From Cryphonectria parasitica EP155 (Eukaryota; Ascomycota; Sordariomycetes; Diaporthales; Cryphonectriaceae), in the NCBI RefSeq assembly GCF_011745365.1, contig NW_024468910.1, positions 2,074,068 through 2,138,067 on the forward strand: DNA of 64,000 nucleotides. Direction: 5' to 3'. Shown here one piece after another: positions 1 to 11,153 of this stretch (position 1 is the stretch's first letter; every line of letters begins with the position of its first letter). The notes under the pieces are model-generated. The model saw nothing but the letters and a program-made list of their open reading frames with translations, was not told the origin of the DNA and did not search any database. Made by a program: the position numbers and the translations under genes.

Positions 1-1815
1 GACCACATAGAATACTCTCAAGGCAAGACATGATGATGTATGACAGCAGAACCAATGTCCGCAGTGGGTTCTGTCTTGTGAGGTAGGAGAGTGGATCTTG
101 ACGGTAGATTTGGAATGGGAGAAGGATTATTCTTGTACTGTTGTTTGCAGTGGAGTATTGTGTTGATGTGAGTGTTGGTGTTGGTGTTGGCGCGGGGGTC
201 GGGTGGTGTTGTTTGCAGCGGCCACCCTCTTTGTAGATGGGAGCAGAGATACAACTGGAGCTTGCATAATCTTGGGACTGGAACTGGTAAGGGGCATGCG
301 AGAAATAGTTCTGGCATGCTTGTTGGGATGGAGAACGATGCTTTTCTGGGTCAGAAAGAATGGTGCCTGGGAAGGTGGGACGCGACAACTGACCTCAGGT
401 GTTATCCTGTCAGGAAATGAAGTTCGTGTCTGCACAAGCGTAGTTTACCTGGTAGGTTCTCGTGTCGTACATTCCCAAGGGAGCCTGGAATAGGGCAGGA
501 GGACGTTGCTGGTAGCCAAAGCATCAGACGAGAAGGGTGGAGACAGCTCACTAGATTTTAGAAGCATGAGAAATCCAGAGAGGGAGCGCTAGGACAAATT
601 CAAAACCTCTACAGACACCTCTGGCAAGAGAAAATCTAATGCATCAAAGAAAAGCTGTCAACTGCTACGGCAGGCTAGGGCAGCTTACCTTCCTTGTCTT
701 GGGAATGACGCACATGCCTTCCTCCCAGAGCAGAGGATAGTAGCGTTTTTCAAAAGAGGCAAAGGAAAATATAATACAAGACAGCAAAGATACCCCCTGC
801 ATGACAGCAGGTCAACTCAAGTAGTTGCTAGGGCTACAGCCAAATCCAGGGCGTATTCAGTCCGAAGAATTGCAGAAGATCCCACCTGAGACTTAAATCA
901 ACTAATCTACAGTGAGTTACTGAGATGTGAGGTTTAGAAAAGGACAAGGTTTTGCCTGATATCTCCCCCCCCCCCTCTCTCCCCGGCCCCAAGGAAAGCA
1001 CATAGGCGGCCGCCTGCCATTCTCCCACAAGCTGCTGCCAGGCTTCTCTGGAAGGAGGCTCCAAAAAGAAGAGAAATGGCATGTGTAGTCAAACATATCT
1101 GGATAGCTACAGCAAAACAATGATGCTGAGTTTCCCTCAGCCTCTTGGGTTCTGATTCACTTTCGGGGAGGAAGTCATTCGAGTCAACAACTGAGACATC
1201 ATCGTCGTCGTTGTCCTCCTCTCCCTCGAGTCAGCTGTGCATCTTTTACACTAGGTCGACAGAACTCTCTATTTCAGCCAATGAACTGAAGGCGAGACTG
1301 GCGTCCGAGGCTGACTGGCTGACATATGAGTGTATGGCCAGGTCAACAACTGTGACCAATCTTGCAAAAGGGGAAGGACTTCCTTCTGACTTATTCTTTC
1401 CTCTGCTCCTAATCTTTAAGCATATGCAGATGTTAAAAAACTAAAAGAGATTACCAATTCACTTCAAATTGCAGTAAATCATTAAAGACTAGGTTTCAGC
1501 AAAACATGGAACGCGAATGCAAAACTGCGAAAGAGGTTACCCAAAGGCACACCATCCTCTACGACACACGCATAACTTTGGCCTCTACTTTTCTTTCTTA
1601 TTTACGGGAGTCTCTGCGTTTCCTAGATGGTATTATGCGTAGTTGCTTTTATTTATACTCGCATGCTTGTAGGTCTAAGACTTGTAGGTGCGGTAATTGC
1701 ATCAAGGTATTATGATAAAATGATTGAAGAAGACGACCAACCCCCCTCCCCCCCCCCACCCTTCACAAGAGCCCGATCCTAGGGATAAGTAACACCGCTT
1801 TAGAGACTTGAAAAC
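1..1815. other. intergenic, no supported gene
   Basis: No reading frame here has convincing codon bias, start context and splice sites together. It contains C-rich tracts at about 965-975 and 1741-1758 and a (TCG)n-like stretch near 1200-1215. Short open frames on both strands look like chance. A minus-strand acidic frame at about 1050-1230 is discussed as a finding. A gene reading off the left edge cannot be excluded. Confidence 0.5.
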
Positions 1816-2698
1816 TTAACACCATGCATCATAAACCATGACATTCCAACCATCTTCAAAAAATTGCTGACCGCCAGCCCGGCCAGCACCTGGGAACAGT
1901 TGACAGTCCCTAGCAAGACGAGCAGCGCCATCCGCAACGTCACTAAAAGACTCAAGAACTTTGGTCTCCTTGTTCTGGTTGGATTAGAGAAGCAGATGTA
2001 GAAGGTCAGTCATTCAGGTCCATATTGATATCGTCTGTAAAGGTGAATGGAAAGGTAGGTGGAAAGGGAAACGGAAAGGAGTGATTGCAAGGCAGGATAA
2101 GTGAACATACATCGTTGCACCAGGCTATTGCCGCACCTTCAGAACAGCTGACCCTGCCGCACTCGCCCGGCCCGGGAGCGTTGGATGGCTGGCCGTCCGT
2201 CGAGTCGAGGTGAAAGATTCCCTGCCATATATAGACCAGGGTTGCGGTTTTGTGTCCAGGAACGCGGCAGACCTGCGTGGTCGGTTTATGGCTGCGTCTG
2301 GAGATACGGGCTGGTGGGGAATCGCTAAGACCGTCGTGTGCGAGCATAGGCTCTTGTATACGAGCTGTCATATAGTTCGGGTCGACCTCGCGAAGGGCCT
2401 CCAATACGTCTTGCACCGTGCCGGTGACTGGTAGGGTGTCTGCACACCAAGATCAGCTACCAAATTCTCATCGCCGCCGAGGTATCTTTGAGTGCGGTCG
2501 GAGATATCATAGGAAGTCGTCAATGTCAATTTCTGGCCCAGAGAACTTACGGGTGTCATTGATCCGTACATTCCACCCAAGATCAATCATCTTGTAGGTT
2601 GTATTGTCTGCGCCTACGACAACGGCTGGCCTAGACCAGGCAGCCACTGGAGAAGCAAGAGTGCCAAAGAGGCCGACATGGAGGAAATTGAGCAGCAT
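1816..2698 (-). CDS. small secreted cysteine-containing protein, effector-like
   Basis: Hand-built three-exon model: 2551-2698, 2111-2439, 1816-1974, with donors GTAAGT and GTATGT and acceptors GCAG and CCAG. The exons join in frame to 211 residues ending WC-stop. The N-terminus (MLLNFLHVGLFGTLASPVAA) is a typical signal peptide. The mature part has few, spread cysteines, including a block CGRVSCSEGAAIAWCND that continues across intron 2 as NKETKVLESFSDVADGA. From memory this block resembles one common in uncharacterised small secreted proteins of Sordariomycetes, some counted as candidate effectors; no biochemical function is known to me. The third exon is found only by splicing, because the second exon can read through intron 2 to a false C-terminus. 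No transmembrane segment is seen after the signal peptide. Secretion is a strong inference; an effector role is speculative. Confidence 0.8.
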
Positions 2699-2842
2699 AT
2701 TTAGCTTAGGGACTCGATATAGGGCGGATGCCGGTAGAATGAAAAGAATTTCAGGGTTGTCACACTATTGAAAAGATCACCATGTGGTCAGAAACTTGTT
2801 ATTGTTGTTGGTTTCGCTGCACGAAGAGAAGAGAGGACCTCA

Positions 2843-2850
2843 TATTTATA
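2843..2850 (-). promoter_or_regulatory. TATA box of the 1816-2698 secreted-protein gene
   Basis: TATAAATA on the minus strand, about 145 bases upstream of the start codon. This would place transcription start near 2815 with a leader of roughly 115 bases. Inferred from sequence and position only. Confidence 0.55.
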
Positions 2851-4364
2851 GATGAGAACAGAAGAGCAAGTTATGACAGAAAGCTTCCAGAGACTAAGAA
2901 TCTTAGTTGCCATAGCCTGGGACTGAGTCCGAGTAAAAGTAGTTGCGTCTAATCACAATGAACCAAGCCATAGTAACATCCTAGCCTTGACGCTCAGTCC
3001 GTCACGAGGAGAAGGAAGACAATGAAAAGGTCTCAGTGTTCAATGTTATTGTATAATGTAATGACCACTGGCTTCGCTCTTGAAGCTCTTTGCTTACACC
3101 GTTTACCAAAACGAAGAGATCCATGAAGGCAAGTATGAGAAATATACTTACTGGTATGTATGTATTGCACCTTTGGTCAGAAGCTCCTGGTTGATGTCAT
3201 CAACATTAACCCCCCTCCTCTGCCAAGAGAGTTTTATGCACTCGCAGTGGTCCGTATTAGCCATTTGAGACGAACAACAATGATCCACAAATGATCAACA
3301 GTGGCCAATCTGGAGGCTAGTAGCTCTAAGTCTGCTGCCAGTCGAAGTTGACTAGACTTGGGGGGATAAAAATTGGCTTTAGACCGCGCTATCGAACATC
3401 GAGTCTTGGGCACGAGTCCCTCAACATTAGGACTGGTCTGGGGTGCTCTATACTAGCATTCAGGTAGGGCTACGGAGCTTTGGCCTTGACATGTGACACT
3501 CATACGTGAAAAGAAAGTTGAGTTAATCTTTTCGACGGCATTGAGACCAAGACTGAAAGAGATCCCAGCGTTTGAACCTCGGATTCCAACTTGTTTAGCC
3601 CTATAGAGCGTCATACATCGTGACAATCACAATTTATCCTAGCTCGACCACAACGAAATCAGCCACCCGTCCTTCTCTGTATCAGGATGATCTTGTGACA
3701 AGATCGTGCGAAGCAAACTCTTATGTTAACGCGCAGCGCCCAAAGCAAAAAGCCTATGCTTGCTCATGAGAGAGGCTGCGGCATTTCACTAATCACCCGT
3801 TCAATCCTGAGCGGGAGGCATTTTTAAAGGAGGGGTGGGGGGGGGGGGGGGACACCACAGAAAGTTGATCGTCTGCGTGAAGACTAGGTGGGGAAGTCTT
3901 GCCTTGGTACGTACCAACCAAATCTCATAAAAGGATGACCACATAGAGCGATTATCTTAACAATGGAGGTGCTGAGAGTTCTAGATGGAAGACAGAATGC
4001 GCCGGCTCGAGTAGAAGTTCCTACCGGAACACCGGGTACTGCAAAGGCGGAAACATGAATCAGACGACATAGTTTGCGATTCAATGGGCAGCAGGACAAT
4101 CGTGGATCACTTAAATGAGTTAAAAAGGACCAAATTAGTATAGGCACATAAGTAAGTACTTGGGCAGGCGAAAAGATGCGTCTAAGTACTTAAAAAGCGA
4201 ACTAGGAGTCAAACGCACTCTCTTGCACAGAGGTAGCCTAGTGTTCAGAAATTAGGAGCAATCCAAGCGTCATTAAACTCATGAGAATAGTAGCGAAATT
4301 GATGCTCAGGAGATGACGAGGCTTCTATTTCAGTGTACTTAGGCTTTAGCCACAGATGACCATC
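2851..4364. other. intergenic between two divergently transcribed secreted-protein genes
   Basis: This stretch separates the minus-strand gene at 1816-2698 from the plus-strand gene at 4471-5277 and should contain both promoters. A run of 15 G lies at 3837-3851. No coding frame in it has convincing codon use or splice signals. Confidence 0.5.
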
Positions 4365-4372
4365 TATATAAA
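4365..4372 (+). promoter_or_regulatory. TATA box of the 4471-5277 secreted-protein gene
   Basis: TATATAAA about 100 bases upstream of the ATG at 4471, followed by a short leader. A canonical TATA element fits a regulated, non-housekeeping gene. Confidence 0.6.
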
Positions 4373-4470
4373 ATGCACAGCCCCCCAGAGCTTCTCTGAA
4401 TCTGATACGGAGAGCGACATGCAGCGACGAGGATCAAACGGAAACTGCACAGCAAAAATTCTCCTTCATT

Positions 4471-5277
4471 ATGCATTCCCAACTTGTTTCGCTTGCGGCT
4501 TTCTTGTTGCCCTCTATCGTGGGCGCAGGACCCATCGTCAAGGGCCACTGGCCTGGGCCACCCTTTCTGAACCAGACTGTCACCATCGCGCCAAGGACCA
4601 TAGACTTTGCGGGCGACCCCAACCTCGATCGATATTGTGTGTACGGCGCAAGACCTTCCGCCGACGGATATGCCGATGCGCAGTGGATCGAGGTCTACGC
4701 CAAGAGATGGGAGCCAAAAGTCAACAAAATCACGAACCAGTGTGCAGATGACTTCCGACAAGAGCTTGAGTATCGTACGTCCTCCTCGTCCCTGTCGACC
4801 ACGAACATGCGTTTTTTTCTTTGTACAAAGAATGCTGTCTTCCTTGAGGGCCAGACTAGGCTAACTGTTCAAATCCGGCTGCATAGAGTGCAACGTTGAT
4901 GTCATGAACTTCGCCTGTGTTGAGACAGAAAATGCCCAAGGCGACCATGGCGTGAAGATCCAGTTCCACTTTCGAAAAACACAATGGCCTAACCAAGACA
5001 AGTACGTAATTCACTTTTCTATACGATCTCGTTCTTCTTTGAAGGGGTCAACCTTGGACTAGACGCCGCTTGGTCCACAGCAGGGGGTCTTGAGACTCCT
5101 GAGACAGCATCAGCTCAGACTGGATTTCCACGTCTCTGTCGTAATGAGTCGATGGCTTGTACTAACTCCTGAATTAGTCGTCGTGGAAGCATAGAGCGAG
5201 CTTTTCGCTATACGTCAACGTACAATGCCGCCCATGATACTGCTGCGCTCAGATGTACCAAGTTGCCGGATGCATAG
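4471..5277 (+). CDS. small secreted protein, unknown function
   Basis: Three-exon hand model: 4471-4774, 4887-5001, 5178-5277, all with GTACGT donors. The second intron has a good branch site (ACTAAC) just before its TTAG acceptor. The exons join in frame to 172 residues. The N-terminus MHSQLVSLAAFLLPSIVGAG is a clear signal peptide. The mature protein has five visible cysteines (RYCVYG, NQCADD, YQCNV, FACVE, LRCTK), so one may be unpaired or the exon 3 boundary may be slightly wrong. No family is recognised. Upstream are a TATA box and a short leader; the neighbour across the divergent gap is also a small secreted protein. An alternative model adds an extra exon at about 5110-5140 in the same frame, but needs a 37-base intron, shorter than fungal introns usually are. 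Confidence 0.75.
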
Positions 5278-6140
5278 GAGGAACCTCTGGTGGTCATATG
5301 AACTTTATAGTTGAAGGTGCGTTCTAAATATCGTTTTGAGTGTGAAAGGGAAAGGCATCTCTGAAGGCCAGCATTGTATCGGAATTGGGGAGTACAAAGT
5401 CTTGGTGTCAGGGTGATGATGCCTACAGAGAAACCCAAACCCTATTTCATAGAGTTATCAATTACAGCTGAACCATGTACACCCATCATCGTTGTTCAAT
5501 CTAGAACCTCGTCAAGTGATACTGAGAACCAATGAAGTCTTACACCTTTCATATGTAATGCTCGCAATACCAATAGAATCGAAAGGGTCAGCAGTGTTTT
5601 TGTAAATAGTATCTCAAGATAAATGAGAGCACAACGGGTACATGGCTGCTGCGACTCACCATTGCTGTAACAAGATCGAGAGTGGTCTTTGTCATGAGTG
5701 TACTTTAAGTATGTTGAATATCAAGATACAAATCTCCATCTCAGCAATAAGGACAAACATGCTACGTTGATCACATAACATTGAGACTTAAAAATGGCGC
5801 TGCAGTAGCAGTCTGCACTGTGAGTCAGAGAAACTCCTTCATTCCCACCACGCCGTACTCGTCCTGTTCAAGCTTTCCCCCCCCCCCCCCCCAACCCCCC
5901 GGAGAAAAAAAGAAAAGAAAAAGAAAACAGGGATAAGAATAGAAGAAGGGATAGAGTAAGGCAAGCAATCCCAATGCTAGACAGAATTCCGCCCGCCAAT
6001 AGTAAGCTTACTGTTCCACACTAGAAATTTGTAACCCAATACTGTCATGCTTTTTCTCCATTTTGTCGAGACTTGGGTAAGTGAATAGAACTCAGTAATT
6101 ATACCCTAGTCTTCCACTTTTCGAACGAGCCACTGCATCC
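5278..6140. other. intergenic, convergent 3' region
   Basis: Between the ends of the plus-strand secreted gene and the minus-strand RhoGAP gene, so presumably both 3' untranslated regions and terminators. Contains a run of 16 C at 5877-5892 followed by an A-rich stretch. Nothing coding is seen. Confidence 0.55.
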
Positions 6141-8832
6141 TTAGTCGTCATCAAATATCTGTAGCGTATTTTGTAGAATCGTATCGATGACTTTGCACTG
6201 GAATCCCGAGTCCGCGATGTTTCGCTTCTGTGCACCGCCCATGAGTGTCGGCCCAAAAACAATAGCGAGGTTCTGACTCGTCATCCGGTTCGAGCCAGAG
6301 TTCTCCACGACACGGTGCAGGTGCAGCATTAGCGCGCGGAGCGTGGCGTAGTTCGGGTCGGGGAGGTTGTTGATGGTGGCATGGAGAGAGTCACGGCGGA
6401 CGATGTCGTTTTCATGTTCTGGTAGCGGGGTTCAGTATACGAAATACAAGATGACTGGGGAACGACGTTGAACTCACTGGCTGCTTCGATGAAGTTCTCA
6501 TAATATTCTCTGGTAAGCAGCGGATCAGGCAGGTCCCGGAAGAATTGCTTGAGGAGGCCGGCCACACTGTTGACGTCGTGGTAGAAGTTCTCGGGATTCC
6601 TAAAGTCGAGTTCTGGTGATGTGGTATCTTGTTCATAATGTCAGCAACATCACTAAGTGACTCCGGTCATGGGCTATGGACACTCACTGGTGTCAAACAT
6701 GCTCTTCAGCTTGTTGACATGAGGCAATGACCCAGAAAGCCGGTAGATGCCTTCTACGTTCAGCCCGAAGAGATCGACGGCCTGGATGCACTGATAAACC
6801 ACCATTGGCACGGCCAACCCATCCCTCTCGTACAGCCTGCTAAGCGACACGCCAAAGACCGGCATGGAAGGCTCTTGGGCCGGCGCTGTCGAGCCTTGGG
6901 GAGGGAACTGTGGTGCCTGCTGCTCCCGCGCCGGACCGTCCGGCGCAAATGATGGTCCCTGTGTAGCTGGAGAGGGCTCCTGAAACGGTAGCGCACCAAG
7001 CTGCGGCGGTCCTTGCGCTGGGCCGAAGCCGCTGTTATATCGCGAGTTGGCGGTACCATGCTGCATGGCCAACAGCGCACCTGGGCCCACAGAGTTCCTA
7101 TTGCTGTAAGGTGGCTGCGATGCGGTTGGCCCAGACGTACCCAACATGCTGCCTGAACTAAAGCTGCGCTCATGTTGCTGGTTCGAGGAAGCAGGCCGTT
7201 GGGCGCCTGACATCAGCATTGATCCCTTGGGCCAATCCGAACCCTGGTTGAACGGTGGAGCTTGTTGACCCTGAGGTGCGCTGAGCGGTGGGCCCTGCTG
7301 GTATGTGTCTTGCCTGCCATCAGGAGGAAGCGGTGATAGTGTTGATGGTGGTTGGGCCTTCACAGTCTGGCTCTGTGATGGATGGCCAGCTCCAGGCATT
7401 GTTGAGCTGCCACCACCGCCGGAACCGCCCAAAACCTGTAACGATGTCAATTCATCTTCTTGCCCCCTTCTTTAGTGGCTGGCTCATATATGATCTGGGC
7501 GCGACTCACAGGATGGCGCTCATATTTTGGCTCTCCCGTCTGCGGAGCGACTTTGCTGTGGTTTTGGCACAAAAAGTCGCTGAGGTCCTTCTGCGCATCG
7601 ACATTGTTGACGATCTCCCTGAGGCTCATGGAATCCGGCCGGTTTGAGTTCCCATTCTTGAGCGGGCTGATACTCAGCCCATTGCTCAGCAGGAGCTTCT
7701 CGTTGAACGACGCTGAGGACCCCCTCGTCAGTACGCCGCAGCCTGTGCAAGCCATCTTGGGGTTGCTTACCAAATTTCTGCATCTGCAGTAGCAATCCAG
7801 AGTCACACTCTCTAACAATATCCTGCAGCGCCTTGATGGCCTCAGGCCTCGTCGTCGATATCAGTTGGCCCCTCTCCTGCCGCAGTATCTGGACCTTGTT
7901 CTGGTAGTCTTGATCGGCGGCCTGCACCTTGCGCAGCAGCTCTTCCTCATGCTGGGCAGCAGACTTTGGGCCCTTGATGCCAAACACCCTACTCTTTGAG
8001 CTGTCGCCCGTCCTCGCCCGGTCGTACTCCTCCGCCAAGGAGTTGTATTTCAACTGTGACTTTCGCATCTGAGCCTCGACGTCCGAAACCCGCTGCTCTG
8101 CCGCCAGTCCGGACTGTTTCCAGCCCTTCCTCTGCTTCTCGGCTATGGCGGCGAGCTCGACCAGATCCTCGTTCATTTGGTGGAGCGACATGGCGTACTG
8201 CAGCCCGTTTTCGGCGATCCGCTCGTGGATGGTCATCATGCCGTCGAAGGCTCTGTTGAACGTGCCTCCAAGATGGTCGGCGCGGCGCATGTTGTCTGAC
8301 GTGCCCTGAGATAGCCGTTTCAGCATGGTCGAGTTGTTTTCTTCGATGGAGGCTCGCTTCTTGAGGAAATTGGCAAATTCCTGTTTGTTACCACAAGGTC
8401 CAGAGATCAGCATTGTGTCATGAGCAAGCCTTAGGGTTTTCGCGGGCCTGACATACCTTTGCCGATGCGATGCTTTGCTTCAGCCGGTTGAGCATTGTGG
8501 CAACCCCAATCTACACCACCTTGTCAGTACACTCCGTTGCTCACAGTCTGTCCTCGAGCATACACCCTCACAACAAGGAAAGCAAAACTAACCTCAGATG
8601 TAAGCACGTCCTGGACCATCTTCTCAACCCCAGAGCTGGGTCCGGCTGGGGCTGTTGTGGTGATCGCAGGTGGTGCTAGGTCGGGAGGGGCAGCAAGGGG
8701 GCTGGCGAGCTCGGCGGTGCCGTTCAAGGGACCACCGCTACCCTCTGGGAGCGCTTTATTCGACATCATGCTGTCGGCTCGGTCGCGAGTGGGTTGCGGG
8801 AGGTAATCGGAGGAGGCATTGGGGTCAGCCAT
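6141..8832 (-). CDS. RGD1: F-BAR and RhoGAP domain protein, RGD1 type
   Basis: Seven-exon model: 8593-8832, 8457-8510, 7771-8380, 7510-7712, 6688-7435, 6478-6627, 6141-6418, joining in frame to 760 residues. A short disordered N-terminus precedes an F-BAR region from about residue 80, beginning [14 protein letters not shown] and continuing through a long charged helical stretch to about 340. A Pro/Gln/Gly/Ser-rich linker follows. The RhoGAP domain spans about 560-745 and has the arginine finger in GIYRLSG (Arg601), the core [18 protein letters not shown] and the conserved [15 protein letters not shown]. Domain order matches yeast Rgd1 (about 666 residues), a GAP for Rho3/Rho4 that acts at sites of polar growth and septation. 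The membrane-binding F-BAR probably brings GAP activity to curved membrane. The exact Rho substrate here is an inference. Confidence 0.93.
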
Positions 8833-11153
8833 GGTGGGAGAATGGCCGGGTTCGCTTGATGTTCGATGATGATAGCGGGAGAAGCTGGCTTTTAACGGCG
8901 AGGGCCCCAGACAATCAGGTAGGTGTGAGGTCGTATAGACGAATTACCGCAGGAAGAAATGACACAAGGAGGAGCCAGGTCCAAGTCGCAGTCGCAACCC
9001 CCCTCAACTTAGTCGGCCAATGCGCATAGGTAGACACGGCCTGGAGAATTCAGACGGGTTGGGACTGCACAAGAGGTGAGTGGCACCTCAGGCAACTTCC
9101 ACAACCTGACACTTTTCCGCAGATATGGGACAGGAAGTCTTAGATCGTGACGGAGGTTGGTCTCGCGCGTCGTGCGTTGGCCGTACGCTCGTTTGTTGGC
9201 AAAGAAGGTGTGGCGTCAACCAAGTGGGTGGCTGTCGCGTTGAGGCGGGCTATGCGTAAGGATCAGGCAACTCTTCTCGTCTTTGATTCTCAGGACCAGA
9301 CAGCGCGGTTCTGGAGGTCGAGGTAGGCGTCGATGAAACAGCAGCAGTTCATGCGCTCCGGGTGAGGCGGTCAGTCGTTTGTCGGACAGGTTCGAACCGG
9401 GCTGTATCGAGCGGGAGGTGCGACAAGGCCGTGTAGGGCCCAGGATGGCTCCGCCTAGCAGTCTCGGTTATGCAGGTGTCGTGTTGGCAGTGGGCGTTAT
9501 GTGGTCGTAGTGACTCGTCTGGATCGCCTGTCGTATGGGGGGGCCAAGCCTACTCAACACCCCTGGTGGAAGGATCGGATCTGGAGACCTCACAGATGTT
9601 GGTAGGGGTAGTTCCAGTGGGTATGCCTGGCAGATCGTGGGACTGCAGTAATGGTTGCTGTGCCACTGGACTAGGTCTTATCAGGCCAGCAACAGCAGCA
9701 AGCAGTTTGAAGGAGCAGCAGAGACCGAAGAGGAATATGCTCTTGTTCTCTCTCCTTGAAAACCGCAAATGGCACGACTTTGTTGATTGTGTAATGACGA
9801 GCAGTGAGAGACAAGCAGGTCTTTACTTTCTGGGGGGGGGGGGGGGGCTTAGCAGCAAACAAGCTTCGTCACTTGGAATCCGGGTGGCCACAAGAACTGA
9901 GTGTGGCACACACACCCAACGCACACACACGAGGTACAAAGGTACTATGCACAACCCCCACCTCCACGCGGCCAACAGTAAAGCTAGGGTCCCAGCCAGC
10001 CAGCCAGCCAGCCAGCTAGCCAATCTTGGAGAGAAAAGAGGAGGGTACATCGTCATTACCCCAATACCGCTAATATGTGTATGTACCATGCATGGATGGC
10101 AGAAAAAAAAGAGGCCTTTCAGAACTAAGAAACACCCAAATTCCATGTTGTAGAATACCTCATAACATACAATTGGCCCCAGCCCAGGAACAGCATATCG
10201 TCTCATAAGAATATTCAGCTGATGTTTTACTTCTTTCCTTCTTTTCTCCTTGACGTAGAGGCCGCCTTGGGATGAACATCCTCTGTCAATCCCAATTAGT
10301 AGGCCAGCCCTACGTAAAGTGACGGGGAGATTTGACAGCCTCGCTTCCAAAAATGAACTTCATTGACGTGGGGCGATATTAAGCGACCCAATTCTTGACC
10401 TTCTCCCTTCCACGGTAATCGTACTTGAGTGATCACAATGGTCCTGTCGCCATATTTTAAGGTTGACTGGCTATTTTTATATACTACGTAGCACGGTCCA
10501 TTGTCATCTCCAGTCTAGCCTCGGAATCTAGATGGAGGTCTCAATGGAAATGCTCGTAATTGGCGCACAATTTCCATGAGCTACCGACATTGGCTATTGT
10601 AAGAGGCGCCGGCGTCCCGACGGGCTGGGTAGTTACTGTAAGCGTTGGGACCAGGTTTTTCAACTGCCGGACCATGTGCACGGGGAGCCTAATGCGTGTC
10701 ATCTGCGCCTCGCGAAAATGGCACCAACCATCCGAGACCCAGCCTCGTAAGCCAAACCCTACAGTCAGGAGGAGCTCTCGCTTAGCCAAATGATACTTGA
10801 TTGCCACAGTGTGACAACGTCCTGGCAGTCCCTCTTCCTCCTCCATGTGCTACCCGCTGCCACACCTGGTTTGCACTGCATGGCTTGGTACTTGTCAGTT
10901 TATTTTTGCATTGTGCTTTGTAGGAGGGCAGATAATGTGACCAGATGGACAGGAGGAGATCATATACAAGATAATATAGACCCTTGTCGGGTCGACGTTG
11001 AGCTAGAAACCCTGATGGAGCTGTCTATGCCTGAACTCTGAACAACATGAAACTTTTCCAAACCGAACCTGTATAATCCACCATATAGTCCCTTGATGAA
11101 GCGATCTTATCATACCACCAGCACAAGAGTGTTTTCACACCCGCTCCGGAAGC
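8833..11153. other. intergenic, RGD1 upstream region and HOM2 3' side
   Basis: 2.3 kb without a supported gene. It holds a run of 16 G at 9832-9847, CA-rich sequence at about 9906-9931, and a (CCAG)n repeat at about 9992-10016. The 227-codon open frame at 9470-10153 runs through the G tract and these repeats, has poor codon bias and is not called. The part next to 8832 should contain the RGD1 promoter and leader. Confidence 0.55.
9992..10016. repeat. (CCAG)n tetranucleotide microsatellite
   Basis: About six copies of CCAG in tandem, the last diverged to CTAG. Intergenic. Confidence 0.9.

Noticed and set aside
9470..10153. 227-codon plus-strand open frame upstream of RGD1
   Set aside because: Runs through a G16 tract and (CCAG)n repeat, lacks codon bias and any known family; likely chance.
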